Source: Promethearchaeota archaeon
Lineage (GTDB): Archaea; Asgardarchaeota; Lokiarchaeia; Sigyniarchaeales; SOKP01
Direction of reading: 5' to 3'
DNA length: 32,752 nucleotides
Assembly (NCBI GenBank): GCA_016926735.1
Contig: JAFGOA010000117.1
Span: 1-32,752 of the forward strand
Each line of letters begins with the position of its first letter. Within the stretch, counting starts at the first letter, position 1. Both the position numbers and the translations under genes were made by a program. Under the pieces are notes generated by a model. The model saw only the letters and a list, made by a program, of their open reading frames with translations. It was not told the origin of the DNA and searched no databases. Of the stretch, positions 24,801-32,752 are shown piece by piece.

Positions 24801-26098
24801 CTGCTATTAATGAAGCAGGGGAATCTGAATCCTCTAATTGTGTAATGATCACTTTAGATTCAATTCCACCTAAAAAGTGGACTATTCTAATATATATCGC
24901 AGCGGATAATGATCTTGAACGGTATGGAATTCAAGATATTAATGAGATGGAATCAATTGGTTCGGATGACAATATAAGTATTTTAGTTCAAATAGATAGG
25001 AGATTAGGATATGATTATTCAAATGCAAATTGGACAGATACAAGACGAGGTATTATTTTATATGATGATAACAATGCAGTTATCGAATCTACATTATTAT
25101 CATTAGGAGAATTAAATATGGGTAGTAGTCAAACTCTAGAGGAATTTATTAATTGGGGGAAAGAAAGATGTCCTGCTGAAAATTATATGTTAATTCTATG
25201 GAATCATGGTACTGGTGTAATGAATGGAATGGAACAAGGTTATATCTGTGAGGATATTAATGATAATGATTCCTTGACTAATCAAGAGATTGAATCTGCT
25301 ATTAAGGATAAAGAATTAGATATTTTAGGATTTGATGCTTGTTTAATGGCTTCAATTGAGTATTATTATGCTCTAAAAAACCATACAGATATTTTTATTG
25401 GGGCAGAAGGATTTGAACCTGGTGAAGGGTGGCCTTATGATACAATTTTAAATTGGCTTAGATTAAACTCAAATGCAAATTCAACTGAATTCAGTAAGGT
25501 TTTAGTTGATAAATATATCAGTTCAATGTATACATTAGATAGATATAGTACTTTAAGCGCTGTAAAATCTTCTTGTATAGATAATTTAATTACATCATTT
25601 TCTAATTATATATCTGCATTATTAGAGAATATTGAAATATATAAAGACAGAATTTCTATAATTAGGGATAATATTAATACATATGATTATAAACCCTATG
25701 TTGATTTTTATGATTTAATCTTTTGCTTGAATCGAGATATTCCAGAACTAAATAAAACAGCAGAATTTTTGTTAAATAACATATCTGAATGTGTCATTAA
25801 CTCAAGGTATCGTGGTAATTCTTATTCAAATAGTAAGGGATTATCGATATACTTTCCCCAATCTCGTACGGAATTTTCAAGCAATTATTGTAAGCTTCCA
25901 TGGGGTCTCGATGTAAATTGGGATAATTTTCTCATGAAATATTATGGAATTTATGATCCCAATCAAGGTAATCCAGACAATCCAGACAACCCTAATAATT
26001 CGATTTCAGGATATAATATAATGATCTTAATATGTGTTATTGGATTCTCCTTCATATTATTTTTGACTAAAAAGAAAAAATTCAATATAAAAAAATAA
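21848..26098 (+). CDS. Large surface protein: three repeats, FN3 domains, C11 clostripain-type protease, C-terminal anchor
   Basis: The chain is 1416 residues from the chosen ATG; a TTG at 21827 would add seven. An N-terminal signal peptide is followed by three repeats of about 287 residues, each starting at a W-I-D-A-S motif (W67, W353, W642). Each has a nidogen-like part with an A-P-(F/M)-W-x-D/Y-L motif and a C-G-(L/I)-N segment; the first two end in a CARDB-like Ig domain. Two FN3-like domains follow (about 815-1005). Then comes a C11 (clostripain/gingipain-like) peptidase with W-N-H1120-G-T-G and G-F-D-A-C1165 as the catalytic His and Cys. A Pro/Asn-rich linker leads to I-S-G-Y-N plus a transmembrane helix and a basic tail, an archaeal C-terminal sorting-like anchor. 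It is predicted to digest or bind proteins at the cell surface. Confidence 0.9.
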   Translation: MIKINRFHSQKKNFFNYLLFFTCIIISNCQSITFITTNVNPNNPNLKTSQTIPVLNYTMNSNYDYNWIDASDGTKLLLGEYEYSAIQLPFEFYFYNQSFSVLYLSSNGFLRFVESNMDHGNSYYGFSSAYYPYTIAPFWTYLERLNDREIFVQNHTEYWVAEWKNMYYYNNASIGSFEVILYRTGEIIFNFEEIKYNCSYSCGLNQGSNLDLFNIYKGINDATANFAIQFKQTKPEHEIAVTLDLPNNPKIDSTYLVNASIWNLGEFNESNIEFNIYLDDIIVESTFLTSLLSNDIIFLSYIWNPVLTGTYNFTVTSSLIVNESVLTNNQIIKLIPVVALKNYTMITNYAFNWIDASIGHELYMSDDGYSTLGLPFTFTFYNCTFKTVYFSANGYLSFGDSTPTNWGNIAFPNNRYKDYFYMIAPFWDDLNPRAGGKVYTLTTKDYCVIEWENICYAGGTYVGSFQVILFNSGDIIFNYDHIRSTIGNPTCGLNMGANISYYTVFDKLNDSINEFSLLFTQAEIKHDIVVALDTPYLANINHNYLINASVYNIGYFDEINIDLNLYIDGILVNSTYIPVLKNCSYKTITFDWYPTDIKQFNFSLISNIITNEYEKNNNYIQKNITTSNIINYHLVPNHPYYWIDASQGECFKNHRYGAYETAYLPFDFYFYNQTFSKVYISSFGYLSFTDEYPNSWNNRPFPLTSNDYSYMIAPMWMDLDLSRGGEIYMRNFSDCWVVEWNEIRIYDYFEIIGGTFQVILFKSGDIVFNYQRVNTLRNGYSCGINFGYDHRIFNAYTKLTTSSEYSLYFTQNSNNPPDKPNLHPINPQMDQDGIISLVWDEVDAALFYNIYRYTDQITYLNPRWLIQSMNQGTSFTDIVYISQVYYYVVVAVNGTGVSNLSECRSVSVELVVPPIPFLENISICSYDQSYIILNWSNILSATSYNIYRDNVPITTPKPSQLIKTNSYNSTLDWLPSIGRFYYVVTAINEAGESESSNCVMITLDSIPPKKWTILIYIAADNDLERYGIQDINEMESIGSDDNISILVQIDRRLGYDYSNANWTDTRRGIILYDDNNAVIESTLLSLGELNMGSSQTLEEFINWGKERCPAENYMLILWNHGTGVMNGMEQGYICEDINDNDSLTNQEIESAIKDKELDILGFDACLMASIEYYYALKNHTDIFIGAEGFEPGEGWPYDTILNWLRLNSNANSTEFSKVLVDKYISSMYTLDRYSTLSAVKSSCIDNLITSFSNYISALLENIEIYKDRISIIRDNINTYDYKPYVDFYDLIFCLNRDIPELNKTAEFLLNNISECVINSRYRGNSYSNSKGLSIYFPQSRTEFSSNYCKLPWGLDVNWDNFLMKYYGIYDPNQGNPDNPDNPNNSISGYNIMILICVIGFSFILFLTKKKKFNIKK

Positions 26099-26108
26099 TT
26101 CTTTTTTT

Positions 26109-26933
26109 TTATTTCAATTTAAGAACTAATTTTTCAACCCTCTTTGGAAAATTTTTTATAAGTCTTTTTTTTTTTAGATTTTCTTTAACTATCCATAAAA
26201 CATCTTTATCATTGGTATTAATTAATTGCTCTAAATATTCGAATCCTTCGTTTGGATTTATAAAAACAACCAGACTTAGAGTAAAACCTAATCCTTTTCT
26301 CAAAATTCTAAATTCTTCTGATTTTTTATCAATTGCTTCTAAAATAAAATTAAAAATTATTTTATGCAGTTCAAAAGTGGCATTAATAAATATCTTATCT
26401 TCTTTTAAAGTTTTATGAATTAAAGATTCTGCTGTTCCTGCAGCAATTGCCCGTAAAGATAACCAATCATTTTCTTTTTTTATCCAATCATTTAAGAAAA
26501 GTAGTAAAATTTCTTTATTATTAATAGCAATTATTTCTAACGCTTTTGCAACTGCCTCTCTAACGCGCCATCTAGAATCTTTTGCCATTTTTTTTATTGC
26601 TGAAAACGCAAAATCCATATATTCCTTATTTAATGCTAATGATCCTAATCCTAATGTTCCACAAAATGCTAAAAATTCTTTTGGATCATTAACAGGTGCT
26701 TTTGAAGGTGTCCACGATAATAATTGTTCAATCGTGTGTTTCAAAAAATCAAGCTTATCATTTTTATTCAAAATGATTTCTGAAAATGCTTGGCCTAATT
26801 CTAAATTTCCTCTTGGTTCAGGAAGGTTACTATTTAATTTTAAATATGATATTAGGTCCTCAATATCATCAGATTCAATACATTTAGTTAATATCAATTC
26901 CAATTTAGGGATTAATATATCTTTTTTTTTCAT
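26109..26933 (-). CDS. HEAT-repeat-like helical protein
   Basis: The 274-residue soluble protein is nearly all helical. A clear HEAT-type repeat lies at about 113-137 (M-A-K-D-S-R-W-R-V-R-E-A-V-A-K-A-L-E), where the W-R-V-R-E-A-V pattern is shared with DNA-alkylation-repair (AlkD-like) and PBS-lyase HEAT proteins. Other helices (for example W-L-S-L-R-A-I-A-A-G and the C-terminal K-D-V-L-W-I-V-K-E-N-L-K-K) look like diverged repeats. Protein or DNA binding is plausible; catalytic residues cannot be named. It converges on the surface protease with a 10-nt gap. Confidence 0.7.
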   Translation of the reverse strand: MKKKDILIPKLELILTKCIESDDIEDLISYLKLNSNLPEPRGNLELGQAFSEIILNKNDKLDFLKHTIEQLLSWTPSKAPVNDPKEFLAFCGTLGLGSLALNKEYMDFAFSAIKKMAKDSRWRVREAVAKALEIIAINNKEILLLFLNDWIKKENDWLSLRAIAAGTAESLIHKTLKEDKIFINATFELHKIIFNFILEAIDKKSEEFRILRKGLGFTLSLVVFINPNEGFEYLEQLINTNDKDVLWIVKENLKKKRLIKNFPKRVEKLVLKLK

Positions 26934-27102
26934 TTTAACAATCTCATAAATAATAAATTTTAATAATTCTCAATTTGAAATTTATTTTATAAAATTTTAA
27001 TGACTACTAAATTTTTAATTTGGATAAATTTTATATCTAAAAATAGTTACCTTATTCATACTTACTTACTACTAAAAGACTTGATCATTTAGGTGGGATA
27101 TC

Positions 27103-27345
27103 ATAGAATTAGATCTTCATAATTTAACGCTTTGGGAAGCAATTGATGAAATTTTGTATAAACTTGAAGAATGTCGTGAAAAAGGTGATAATAAAATTAT
27201 AATTATTCATGGTTATCATGGAAAACATACATTAAAGACTTATATTCAATCTACTGGATTTTTAAAAGAAATAAAAAACAGAGGATTTAATTTAAAAAGA
27301 AAAACTCAATCTAATCCTGGTAAATCCATATTTGAAATAATTTAA
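27103..27345 (+). CDS. Smr-domain protein with non-standard start
   Basis: About 80 residues make up a minimal Smr domain: L-D-L-H-N-L-T-L-W-E-A-I at the N-terminus, then I-I-I-I-H-G-Y-H-G-K-H-T-L-K-T-Y-I (the H-G-x-G-x-H-x-L-K motif; the second glycine is present as H-G-K). Smr domains bind or cut nucleic acids, as in MutS2. No ATG, GTG or TTG precedes the L-D-L-H motif: an in-frame TGA lies at 27082-27084, and the first TTG (27154) would remove half of the domain. A good AGGTGG ribosome-binding site (27091-27096) points to initiation at ATA 27103 (or ATC 27100). The tail (F-N-L-K-R-K-T-Q-S-N-P-G-K-S-I) fits the conserved end of the domain. Confidence 0.7.
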   Translation: MELDLHNLTLWEAIDEILYKLEECREKGDNKIIIIHGYHGKHTLKTYIQSTGFLKEIKNRGFNLKRKTQSNPGKSIFEII

Positions 27346-27354
27346 CAACTCATT

Positions 27355-28281
27355 TTAGTTCTTGTAAATTGAAATAATTGTAGGGATTTCTATTTTGAAT
27401 TTTTTACTCATATGAATTAAGGTATCTCCAAAAAGATCTCCCTCATTATGGCCTCCTTTTTCAAGATCTCTCACATAAGATGGCTTTACATCCGGATAAT
27501 TTTTGCAAAAATCGATAGTATCATTTATTATTGTTTCAGATAATTTAATGCCGTGTGCTTTTGCGATCAAAATAATTTCCTTCATAACATTAACCAATAT
27601 TTCATGTGAATTTTTATCATTAATTATTTCTCCTAATGTTTGATTAGTGTGGGCTGAAACTAGGGCAAATGAAGCTACCAAAAAATACTTATCCCAGATT
27701 TTTTGAGTAGGATCGTCAATCCAACGTATGTCTATTTTCAAATCTGAAAAAACATCTATAAGATCTTTTGGATTAAAATCAAGATAAAGAGGATCGAATC
27801 CACTAACGAAAAAACCCGGATTACCACTATGAATTAATACTCCGGGTTTTTCTATATGAGAGCCTATATATACACAAGAAGGTAATACAATACCTCTCTT
27901 AAGATTTCTCCTTATTCTTTTATATATGTCTATTCCATTCATTAATGCTATTATAATTGTATCTTAGTTTAGTTTATCTTTAATTATATTGACTACATCA
28001 TCTAAATCATAACTCTTCACAGAAATAATGCATAAATCTGGTGAAGGAAAGTCACCTATATTGTCTGAAGCTAATGTTGGTTTACATATAAGTATTTTAC
28101 CATCTGATTTATGAATTTCTAATCCTTTTTTTTGTATTTCTTTTAAATGATTTCCACGAGCATAGAAATAAATATTATAGATTTTTTTGAATGATTTAAT
28201 TATATTATAAGCCATTATTCCACCAAAATACCCTCCAACACCACCAACACCACAAATTAAAATATCTTTTATAATTTTCAT
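27355..28281 (-). pseudogene. panE: Ketopantoate-reductase-like gene split by an in-frame TAA
   Basis: The upstream open frame (28281 to 27964, 105 residues) has the N-terminal Rossmann motif G-V-G-G-V-G-G-Y-F-G-G and ends ...K-D-K-L-N. After a single TAA (27964-27966), translation continues in the same frame as D-T-I-I-I-A-L-M-N-G-I-D. The C-terminal domain runs to 27355, with W-D-K (catalytic Lys region), S-Y-V-R-D-L-E-K-G-G-H-N-E-G and a usual end. Together they make one full-length enzyme (about 308 residues) of the ApbA/PanE 2-dehydropantoate 2-reductase family, which acts in pantothenate/CoA synthesis or on related 2-oxoacids. The one base that would restore it is T to C (CAA, Gln). It could be a recent nonsense mutation, strain polymorphism, sequencing error or readthrough. 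Confidence 0.82.
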
Positions 28282-28386
28282 CCAATAATCCTTTAATATG
28301 TCTCTTAATTTGTTTTTTTATTCTGTATATCTATTTTTTTGATATCGTAAAAATCTTTTTATTAAAAAAATATTTAAATAACAGAG

Positions 28387-29151
28387 ATGAAAAATCATAA
28401 GAAAATTACTCCAAAATACATAGGCCCAGATGTTAGTACCAAAAACCGAAAAATGACTAAAGATGAAATTAAATATCGTTTTAATAATGAGACAGCAGAA
28501 TTATATAGCCAAAAGAACCCTATTTGGTTGCCTAACTTTGAATTTATGTTCAATACAATAGTAGAAACTTTGCAACTTTATTATCAGTCAAATATGCTGA
28601 TTCTTGATTTAGGTGCAGGCACTGGGAACTTATCTCGTAAAGTTCTTGAGAATCTTACTGATACTAACATTAATTTAGTTGATTTTTCAGAAAATATGTT
28701 GAAAGAAGTTCCAAATGTACTCAGTAATTTCAAAGGACAATATTCTTGTGTTAAAGATGATATCTTCCACGTTGATTTTGAACCTAATTCATATCATGCG
28801 GTTATTTCAAGTTTTTCAATTCATCATGGACGAGGAGAATTAATATACTCAAAATTATATAAATCCATCTATAAATGGTTGAAAAATCCTGGTATTTTCC
28901 TATGTTGTGATGTTATTGAAGGAGATAATCCTAAATTATCAAAATTAAATGAAGATGGATGGAGGCATTTTTTAAAATTAAAAAAATTTTCAGATAAAGA
29001 GATAAATAGAATTCTTTCTAATTATCATAGAGAGGATAATCCATTGTCCATACGTCAACATATGAAATTATTAATAGAATCAGGATTCAATTCAGCAGAT
29101 TTTATTTGGAAAAAATATAATTTTGGTATCTATCTTGGAATTAAAAACTAA
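28387..29151 (+). CDS. Class I SAM-dependent methyltransferase
   Basis: The 254-residue protein has the class I methyltransferase core: motif I L-D74-L-G-A-G-T-G80, an acidic end of strand 2 (L-V-D-F-S), the strand 4 region (A-V-I-S-S-F-S-I-H-H-G) and P-G-I-F-L-C-C-D near strand 5. The helical insertions after strand 5 are typical of small-molecule methyltransferases. The substrate is unknown. The stop overlaps by 4 nt the stop of the convergent TPR gene. It is divergent from the broken ketopantoate-reductase-like gene, and no pathway link is visible. Confidence 0.85.
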   Translation: MKNHKKITPKYIGPDVSTKNRKMTKDEIKYRFNNETAELYSQKNPIWLPNFEFMFNTIVETLQLYYQSNMLILDLGAGTGNLSRKVLENLTDTNINLVDFSENMLKEVPNVLSNFKGQYSCVKDDIFHVDFEPNSYHAVISSFSIHHGRGELIYSKLYKSIYKWLKNPGIFLCCDVIEGDNPKLSKLNEDGWRHFLKLKKFSDKEINRILSNYHREDNPLSIRQHMKLLIESGFNSADFIWKKYNFGIYLGIKN

Positions 29152-30122
29152 TGGTTTATTTTTTGACATTCTTCAATCTCAAGATCTATCGATTTTGCTA
29201 AGGGTATCTCATTATATTTTAAAGCTAAATTTTTCATTTTTTCAAAATATTCAATAGCTTTAAGATTGTTTTTTAATTTTTTATAAATTAAAGCCATTGA
29301 CCTATATTGAACAATTTTATTCTGATCATTATCACTTTTCTCAATTATATTCAAAGCTTTTTGACAATATTCCAATGCTTTATCTATTTCTCCCTTAGTT
29401 AAATTTAATCTACCAAAATTATTAAATTGAATGCTTATTCCTTCCAAATCCCTAATTTTTTCTGCTATTTCAAAAGCTTTTTTATAGCTTTCTAATGCTT
29501 TTTCTTCATCTCCTGATAGCTCGAAGATTCGCCCAATATTATTATATTGTGTTTCTGTAATAATTTGATTTTTTAATTCTAGTCCAATTTCTAATCCTTT
29601 TTTATAAAACTCAATAGCGTTCTCAAAGATTTTCTGTTTTTCATAACAAAATCCAATCATATTGGAGATATATATATATGTTTCCTTGTCCTTATCATTT
29701 TTTAGTTCTGGTATTTCTTTTAAAGCGTCATTATATGCTCCAAGAGCTAAATCCCATTGCTTTAAAAGTTCATTGCATTCTCCAATGTTTAGCAAATCAT
29801 GTATCTTTTTTTTTTTATCATTAATTACAATTTTATCTAATTCATATGCTTTGGAAAAGGATTTAATGGCTTCTTTAAAATTATTTTTTGCTCTTAGTAT
29901 CAACCCTAAATTACTTAAATCATTTGCATAGTTGATATTATCTCCCACTTTTATATCACTTGCTATTGCTTGGTTTATATATTCTATTGCTTTATTAAAT
30001 TCCCCAATTTCAAAATATAATCCTGAGATTTCATTTAATAAACTATTATATTTAGAATTATCGTTTTTATCTACATTTTCTAACAATAATAAAGCAGCTT
30101 TTAATTTTTCGTCTTTCTCCAT
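29148..30122 (-). CDS. TPR-repeat protein
   Basis: The 324-residue protein consists of about seven tetratricopeptide repeats with a period of 38-42 residues. Examples are the F-N-K-A-I-E-Y repeat near 42, F-K-E-A-I-K-S-F near 82, F-E-N-A-I-E-F-Y near 165, E-E-K-A-L-E-S-Y near 207, I-D-K-A-L-E-Y near 247 and L-K-A-I-E-Y-F near 290. There is no signal peptide, membrane helix or fused catalytic domain, so it is a cytosolic scaffold or adaptor. The long-period repeats resemble the TPR_12-type arrays of signalling adaptors. The partner is unknown. Confidence 0.9.
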   Translation of the reverse strand: MEKDEKLKAALLLLENVDKNDNSKYNSLLNEISGLYFEIGEFNKAIEYINQAIASDIKVGDNINYANDLSNLGLILRAKNNFKEAIKSFSKAYELDKIVINDKKKKIHDLLNIGECNELLKQWDLALGAYNDALKEIPELKNDKDKETYIYISNMIGFCYEKQKIFENAIEFYKKGLEIGLELKNQIITETQYNNIGRIFELSGDEEKALESYKKAFEIAEKIRDLEGISIQFNNFGRLNLTKGEIDKALEYCQKALNIIEKSDNDQNKIVQYRSMALIYKKLKNNLKAIEYFEKMKNLALKYNEIPLAKSIDLEIEECQKINH

Positions 30123-30271
30123 ATTTTATCAAAATTTTAAATTGAATTATTCATGATATTATTCTTAACCATCAACAAAAATAATAAATTTAGTATAAAG
30201 TAAAAAATTAAATAATTTTCACAGATTATCTAATCATCATTAAAATATAATCAAAAAAAATATGTGATTGT

Positions 30272-32542
30272 ATGGAAGAATCTGATCTAAACAAATTAAT
30301 AAGTAAAATGACTATCGAAGAAAAAGTCCAATTACTGACTGGAAAAACATTTTGGACTACTTTTTCCAATGATCGTTTAAACATTCCATCAATTTTTCTT
30401 GCTGATGGTCCACATGGTATAAGAAAAGTTGTTGGACGTGATTCATTAGCTATGAAAGGGATTAAAGCTATTTGTTTTCCAACTGCTCCAGCATTAGCGT
30501 CTTCATGGAATATAGATCTAGCAAAACGATTAGGAGAAGCGTTAGGTGAGGAATGCATATCTTTAGATGTGCAGATTCTTCTTGGTCCTGGTGTAAACCA
30601 AAAAAGATCTCCATTATGTGGTAGGAATTTTGAATATTTTTCAGAAGATCCTATTTTAACAGGACAAATTGGAACAGCTTTTGTTTTAGGTGTACAGAGT
30701 ATGGGTGTTGGATCCTCAATTAAGCATTATGCACTTAATAATCAAGAATATGAAAGATTCTCTTCTAATTCTATCGTAGATGAAAGAACGATGAGAGAAA
30801 TATATTTACTGGCGTTTGAAATGATTATTAAAAATGCTAAACCAATGACGATAATGTGTTCATATAATAAAATCAACGGAATTTACGCTTCAGAGCATAA
30901 TTATCTTATTCGTGATATTCTAAAAAATGAATGGGGATATGAAGGATTTGTTCTTTCTGACTGGATGGCTTCTAATGATAAAGTAGAAAGTATAAAAAAT
31001 GGATTAGATTTAGAAATGCCAACTAAAAATCAGTTCAGAGATGATGAGGTCATTAGTGCAATTAATAAAGGCGATCTAGATGAGAAAGTAGTAAATGAAG
31101 CTGTAAGGAGAGTTTTAAGCGTTATTTTTAAAACCTATAAAATCCCCAACAATAATATATCATTTGATATTGAACAACATCATCAACTAGCTCGAGAAAT
31201 AGCAATTGAATCAATGGTCTTACTGAAAAATGAAAATGATATTTTACCATTAGATTTGAATGAAATAAAAAAAATTGCTATTTTAGGTGATTTTGCCAAG
31301 AATCCCCGTTATCAGGGTGCTGGAAGTTCAAATATTACATCAACCCAATTAGATATTCCATATGATTGTTTAAAAAACGAAATTGGGCATAGAATAGAAA
31401 TAAAATACAGTCAAGGATATAATTCAGACACTATAGATGATAAATTAATTATTGAAGCTGTAGATATAGCAAAACATTCTGATGTTGCTATAATATTTGC
31501 TGGATTACCTCCGTCTTATGAATCCGAAGGCATTGATAGAGAACATATTAATCTCCCTCCTTCTCATAATCACTTAATTGAAGAAATTTGTAAAGTTCAA
31601 AAAAAAACAGTTGTTATTCTACTAAATGGGTCATGTGTTGCAATGCCATGGATTGATCTCCCATCGGCTATTATAGAAGCATGGTTATTAGGACAAGCAT
31701 GTGGTAGTGCGATTGTTGATATTTTATTAGGAAAAATCAATCCATCAGGTAAGCTATCAGAAACATTTCCAATAGTTCTTGAAGAAAATCCTTCTTTTCT
31801 AAATTTTGGAGAAAGAGATGTAATATATGGAGAAAGAATCTTTATTGGATATAGATATTATGAAAAAAAAAAAATTAAACCATTATTTCCCTTTGGATTT
31901 GGATTATCATATACAACTTTTGAATACAAAGATATTACCGTTGATAAAGAGAAGATTACTAACAAATCAGATTTGAATATCGTTATTACTATAAAAAACA
32001 CGGGAAACAGAAAAGGAAAAGAAATAATACAGGTCTATGTTAGAGATATTGAATCTGACCTAATTAGGCCAATTAAAGAATTAAAAGCTTTTAAAAAAAT
32101 TGAATTAGATATAGGAGAAGAGAAAAAGGTTAAGTTTACTCTTAAAGAACGTGATTTTGCATACTGGCATCCTAAATATAAAACTTGGATTGTTGAAAGT
32201 GGAGATTTTGAAATATTAGTTGGTAGTTCAAGTGCTGATATAAGACTTAAAAAAAAAATAAAAATGAACTCGAATTTCATGTTTCAAATCCCACTTTTTA
32301 GAGATAGTCTTTTAAAAGATTTTTTTAATCATTCCAAAGGAAGAGAACTATTAAATAATCTTTTTCAAGAAGCTTTAGATCCTGATGATAATGAGAATTT
32401 TCTTGAAAAAATTACTAAAATGAATATGAATTTGATAAATGATCTCCCTCTAAATAAAATAATTGATTATCTATTTTTAGGTAAAATATCTTATGCAAAA
32501 GTGGATTCCCTACTTTTAAAATTAAATTCTGATTTAAAATAA
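30272..32542 (+). CDS. GH3 family beta-glucosidase
   Basis: The 756-residue protein hydrolyses terminal beta-linked sugars from oligosaccharides. The N-terminal GH3 barrel has L-A-D-G-P-H-G-I (44-50), G-R-N-F-E-Y-F-S-E-D-P (117-127), K151-H-Y-A-L-N-N-Q-E and the nucleophile motif F-V-L-S-D230-W. The C-terminal GH3 domain includes G-A-G-S-S-N, E-S-E-G-I-D-R (typical acid/base region), G-Q-A-C-G-S-A-I and N-P-S-G-K-L-S-E-T-F-P. A fibronectin-III-like domain (F-G-F-G-L-S-Y-T-T-F, I-T-I-K-N-T-G-N-R-K-G) follows. About 85 extra residues remain at the C-terminus. No signal peptide is present, so it is cytosolic and acts on imported oligosaccharides, perhaps alongside the GH130 enzyme. Confidence 0.95.
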   Translation: MEESDLNKLISKMTIEEKVQLLTGKTFWTTFSNDRLNIPSIFLADGPHGIRKVVGRDSLAMKGIKAICFPTAPALASSWNIDLAKRLGEALGEECISLDVQILLGPGVNQKRSPLCGRNFEYFSEDPILTGQIGTAFVLGVQSMGVGSSIKHYALNNQEYERFSSNSIVDERTMREIYLLAFEMIIKNAKPMTIMCSYNKINGIYASEHNYLIRDILKNEWGYEGFVLSDWMASNDKVESIKNGLDLEMPTKNQFRDDEVISAINKGDLDEKVVNEAVRRVLSVIFKTYKIPNNNISFDIEQHHQLAREIAIESMVLLKNENDILPLDLNEIKKIAILGDFAKNPRYQGAGSSNITSTQLDIPYDCLKNEIGHRIEIKYSQGYNSDTIDDKLIIEAVDIAKHSDVAIIFAGLPPSYESEGIDREHINLPPSHNHLIEEICKVQKKTVVILLNGSCVAMPWIDLPSAIIEAWLLGQACGSAIVDILLGKINPSGKLSETFPIVLEENPSFLNFGERDVIYGERIFIGYRYYEKKKIKPLFPFGFGLSYTTFEYKDITVDKEKITNKSDLNIVITIKNTGNRKGKEIIQVYVRDIESDLIRPIKELKAFKKIELDIGEEKKVKFTLKERDFAYWHPKYKTWIVESGDFEILVGSSSADIRLKKKIKMNSNFMFQIPLFRDSLLKDFFNHSKGRELLNNLFQEALDPDDNENFLEKITKMNMNLINDLPLNKIIDYLFLGKISYAKVDSLLLKLNSDLK

Positions 32543-32678
32543 TTCCTTGATTTTTTAAAGAAAATAAAGATATCCAAGAAAAAATTTCACTTTTATTCCA
32601 ATAGCTTTTAAATAATATTCAAGTTATGATTAATCATCAACAAATAGAAATTCAAAAATAAAATTAAAAGGTATTAAA

Positions 32679-32752
32679 ATGGGTTTCAAAGATAAATTAA
32701 AGGCAGCAGCAGATAAAGCTGTCGGAGATGTTGTTGACTCCGCTAAGGGTGC
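32679..32752 (+). CDS. Start of a small charged protein, truncated by window edge
   Basis: An ATG at 32679, with AAAGGT 5-10 nt upstream, opens a frame that continues to the window end (24 complete codons). The start is lysine/alanine/aspartate-rich and amphipathic (M-G-F-K-D-K-L-K-A-A-A-D-K-A-V-G-D-V), similar to many small stress- or stability-related helical proteins, but the fragment is too short to classify. Confidence 0.45.
   Translation, partial: MGFKDKLKAAADKAVGDVVDSAKG

Noticed and set aside
27964-27966. Recoding of the in-frame stop in the ketopantoate-reductase-like gene (for example pyrrolysine)
   Set aside because: The codon is TAA rather than TAG, and nothing in the local sequence suggests a recoding element; nonsense mutation or sequence error is simpler.

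Overview
The window is very AT-rich and reads as archaeal DNA, most likely from an Asgard (Promethearchaeota) archaeon of the Lokiarchaeia type. The supporting signs are: archaeal TATA boxes 20-30 nt before several genes or their Shine-Dalgarno (SD) sequences; SD sequences of the GGTGA/GGAGG type; an archaeal small heat-shock protein; a C-terminally anchored surface protease; several zinc ribbons; a 190-residue family I associate with Asgard genomes; and a calmodulin-like four-EF-hand protein. The taxonomic call is inference, because no rRNA or ribosomal protein gene is present. No tRNA, rRNA or CRISPR array was seen.

Region 1 (1-9.4 kb): a flavodoxin-like gene faces an [FeFe] hydrogenase (group-B-like motifs) that lies behind a small thioredoxin-like [2Fe-2S] ferredoxin. 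A complete ECF transporter operon (S, A and T components) follows; its ATPase lacks the usual switch histidine. Next come a membrane/zinc-ribbon protein, a 7-TM protein, a small OB-fold protein, the Asgard-type family protein, a GH130 glycoside phosphorylase, and a decayed IS200/IS605 TnpB remnant that keeps its right-end hairpin. A 34-residue ORF with its own promoter lies just behind the remnant.

Region 2 (9.5-16.6 kb) is the most interesting part. Three tightly packed minus-strand genes encode a DUF4140/DUF4139 (MuiA-like) protein that appears split into N- and C-terminal polypeptides, with the N-terminal half duplicated in tandem. Upstream on the same strand is a 151-residue protein whose four EF-hand loops have exactly the spacing of eukaryotic calmodulin. 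Then comes a NikR-type regulator with all nickel ligands, divergent from a P1B-type heavy-metal ATPase. The shared intergenic region contains a dyad with NikR-like geometry. A lipoamide dehydrogenase/mercuric reductase-like flavoprotein with a His-rich C-terminus converges on the ATPase; together these suggest a metal-homeostasis cluster.

Region 3 (16.6-32.75 kb): a small heat-shock protein, a membrane-anchored staphylococcal-nuclease-like enzyme, a CxxC-x17-CxxC zinc ribbon with a strong inverted repeat upstream, a multi-TM protein, endonuclease V, an MFS transporter, and a 1.4-kresidue surface protein (three repeats, FN3 domains, C11 clostripain-type protease, C-terminal membrane anchor). 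After these lie a HEAT-like protein, an Smr-domain gene with no standard start codon, a ketopantoate-reductase-like gene broken by one in-frame TAA, a methyltransferase, a TPR protein, a GH3 beta-glucosidase, and the start of one more gene at the edge. The nuclease, the surface protease, GH130 and GH3 together suggest a heterotroph that scavenges DNA, protein and oligosaccharides, with hydrogenase and ferredoxins handling electrons.
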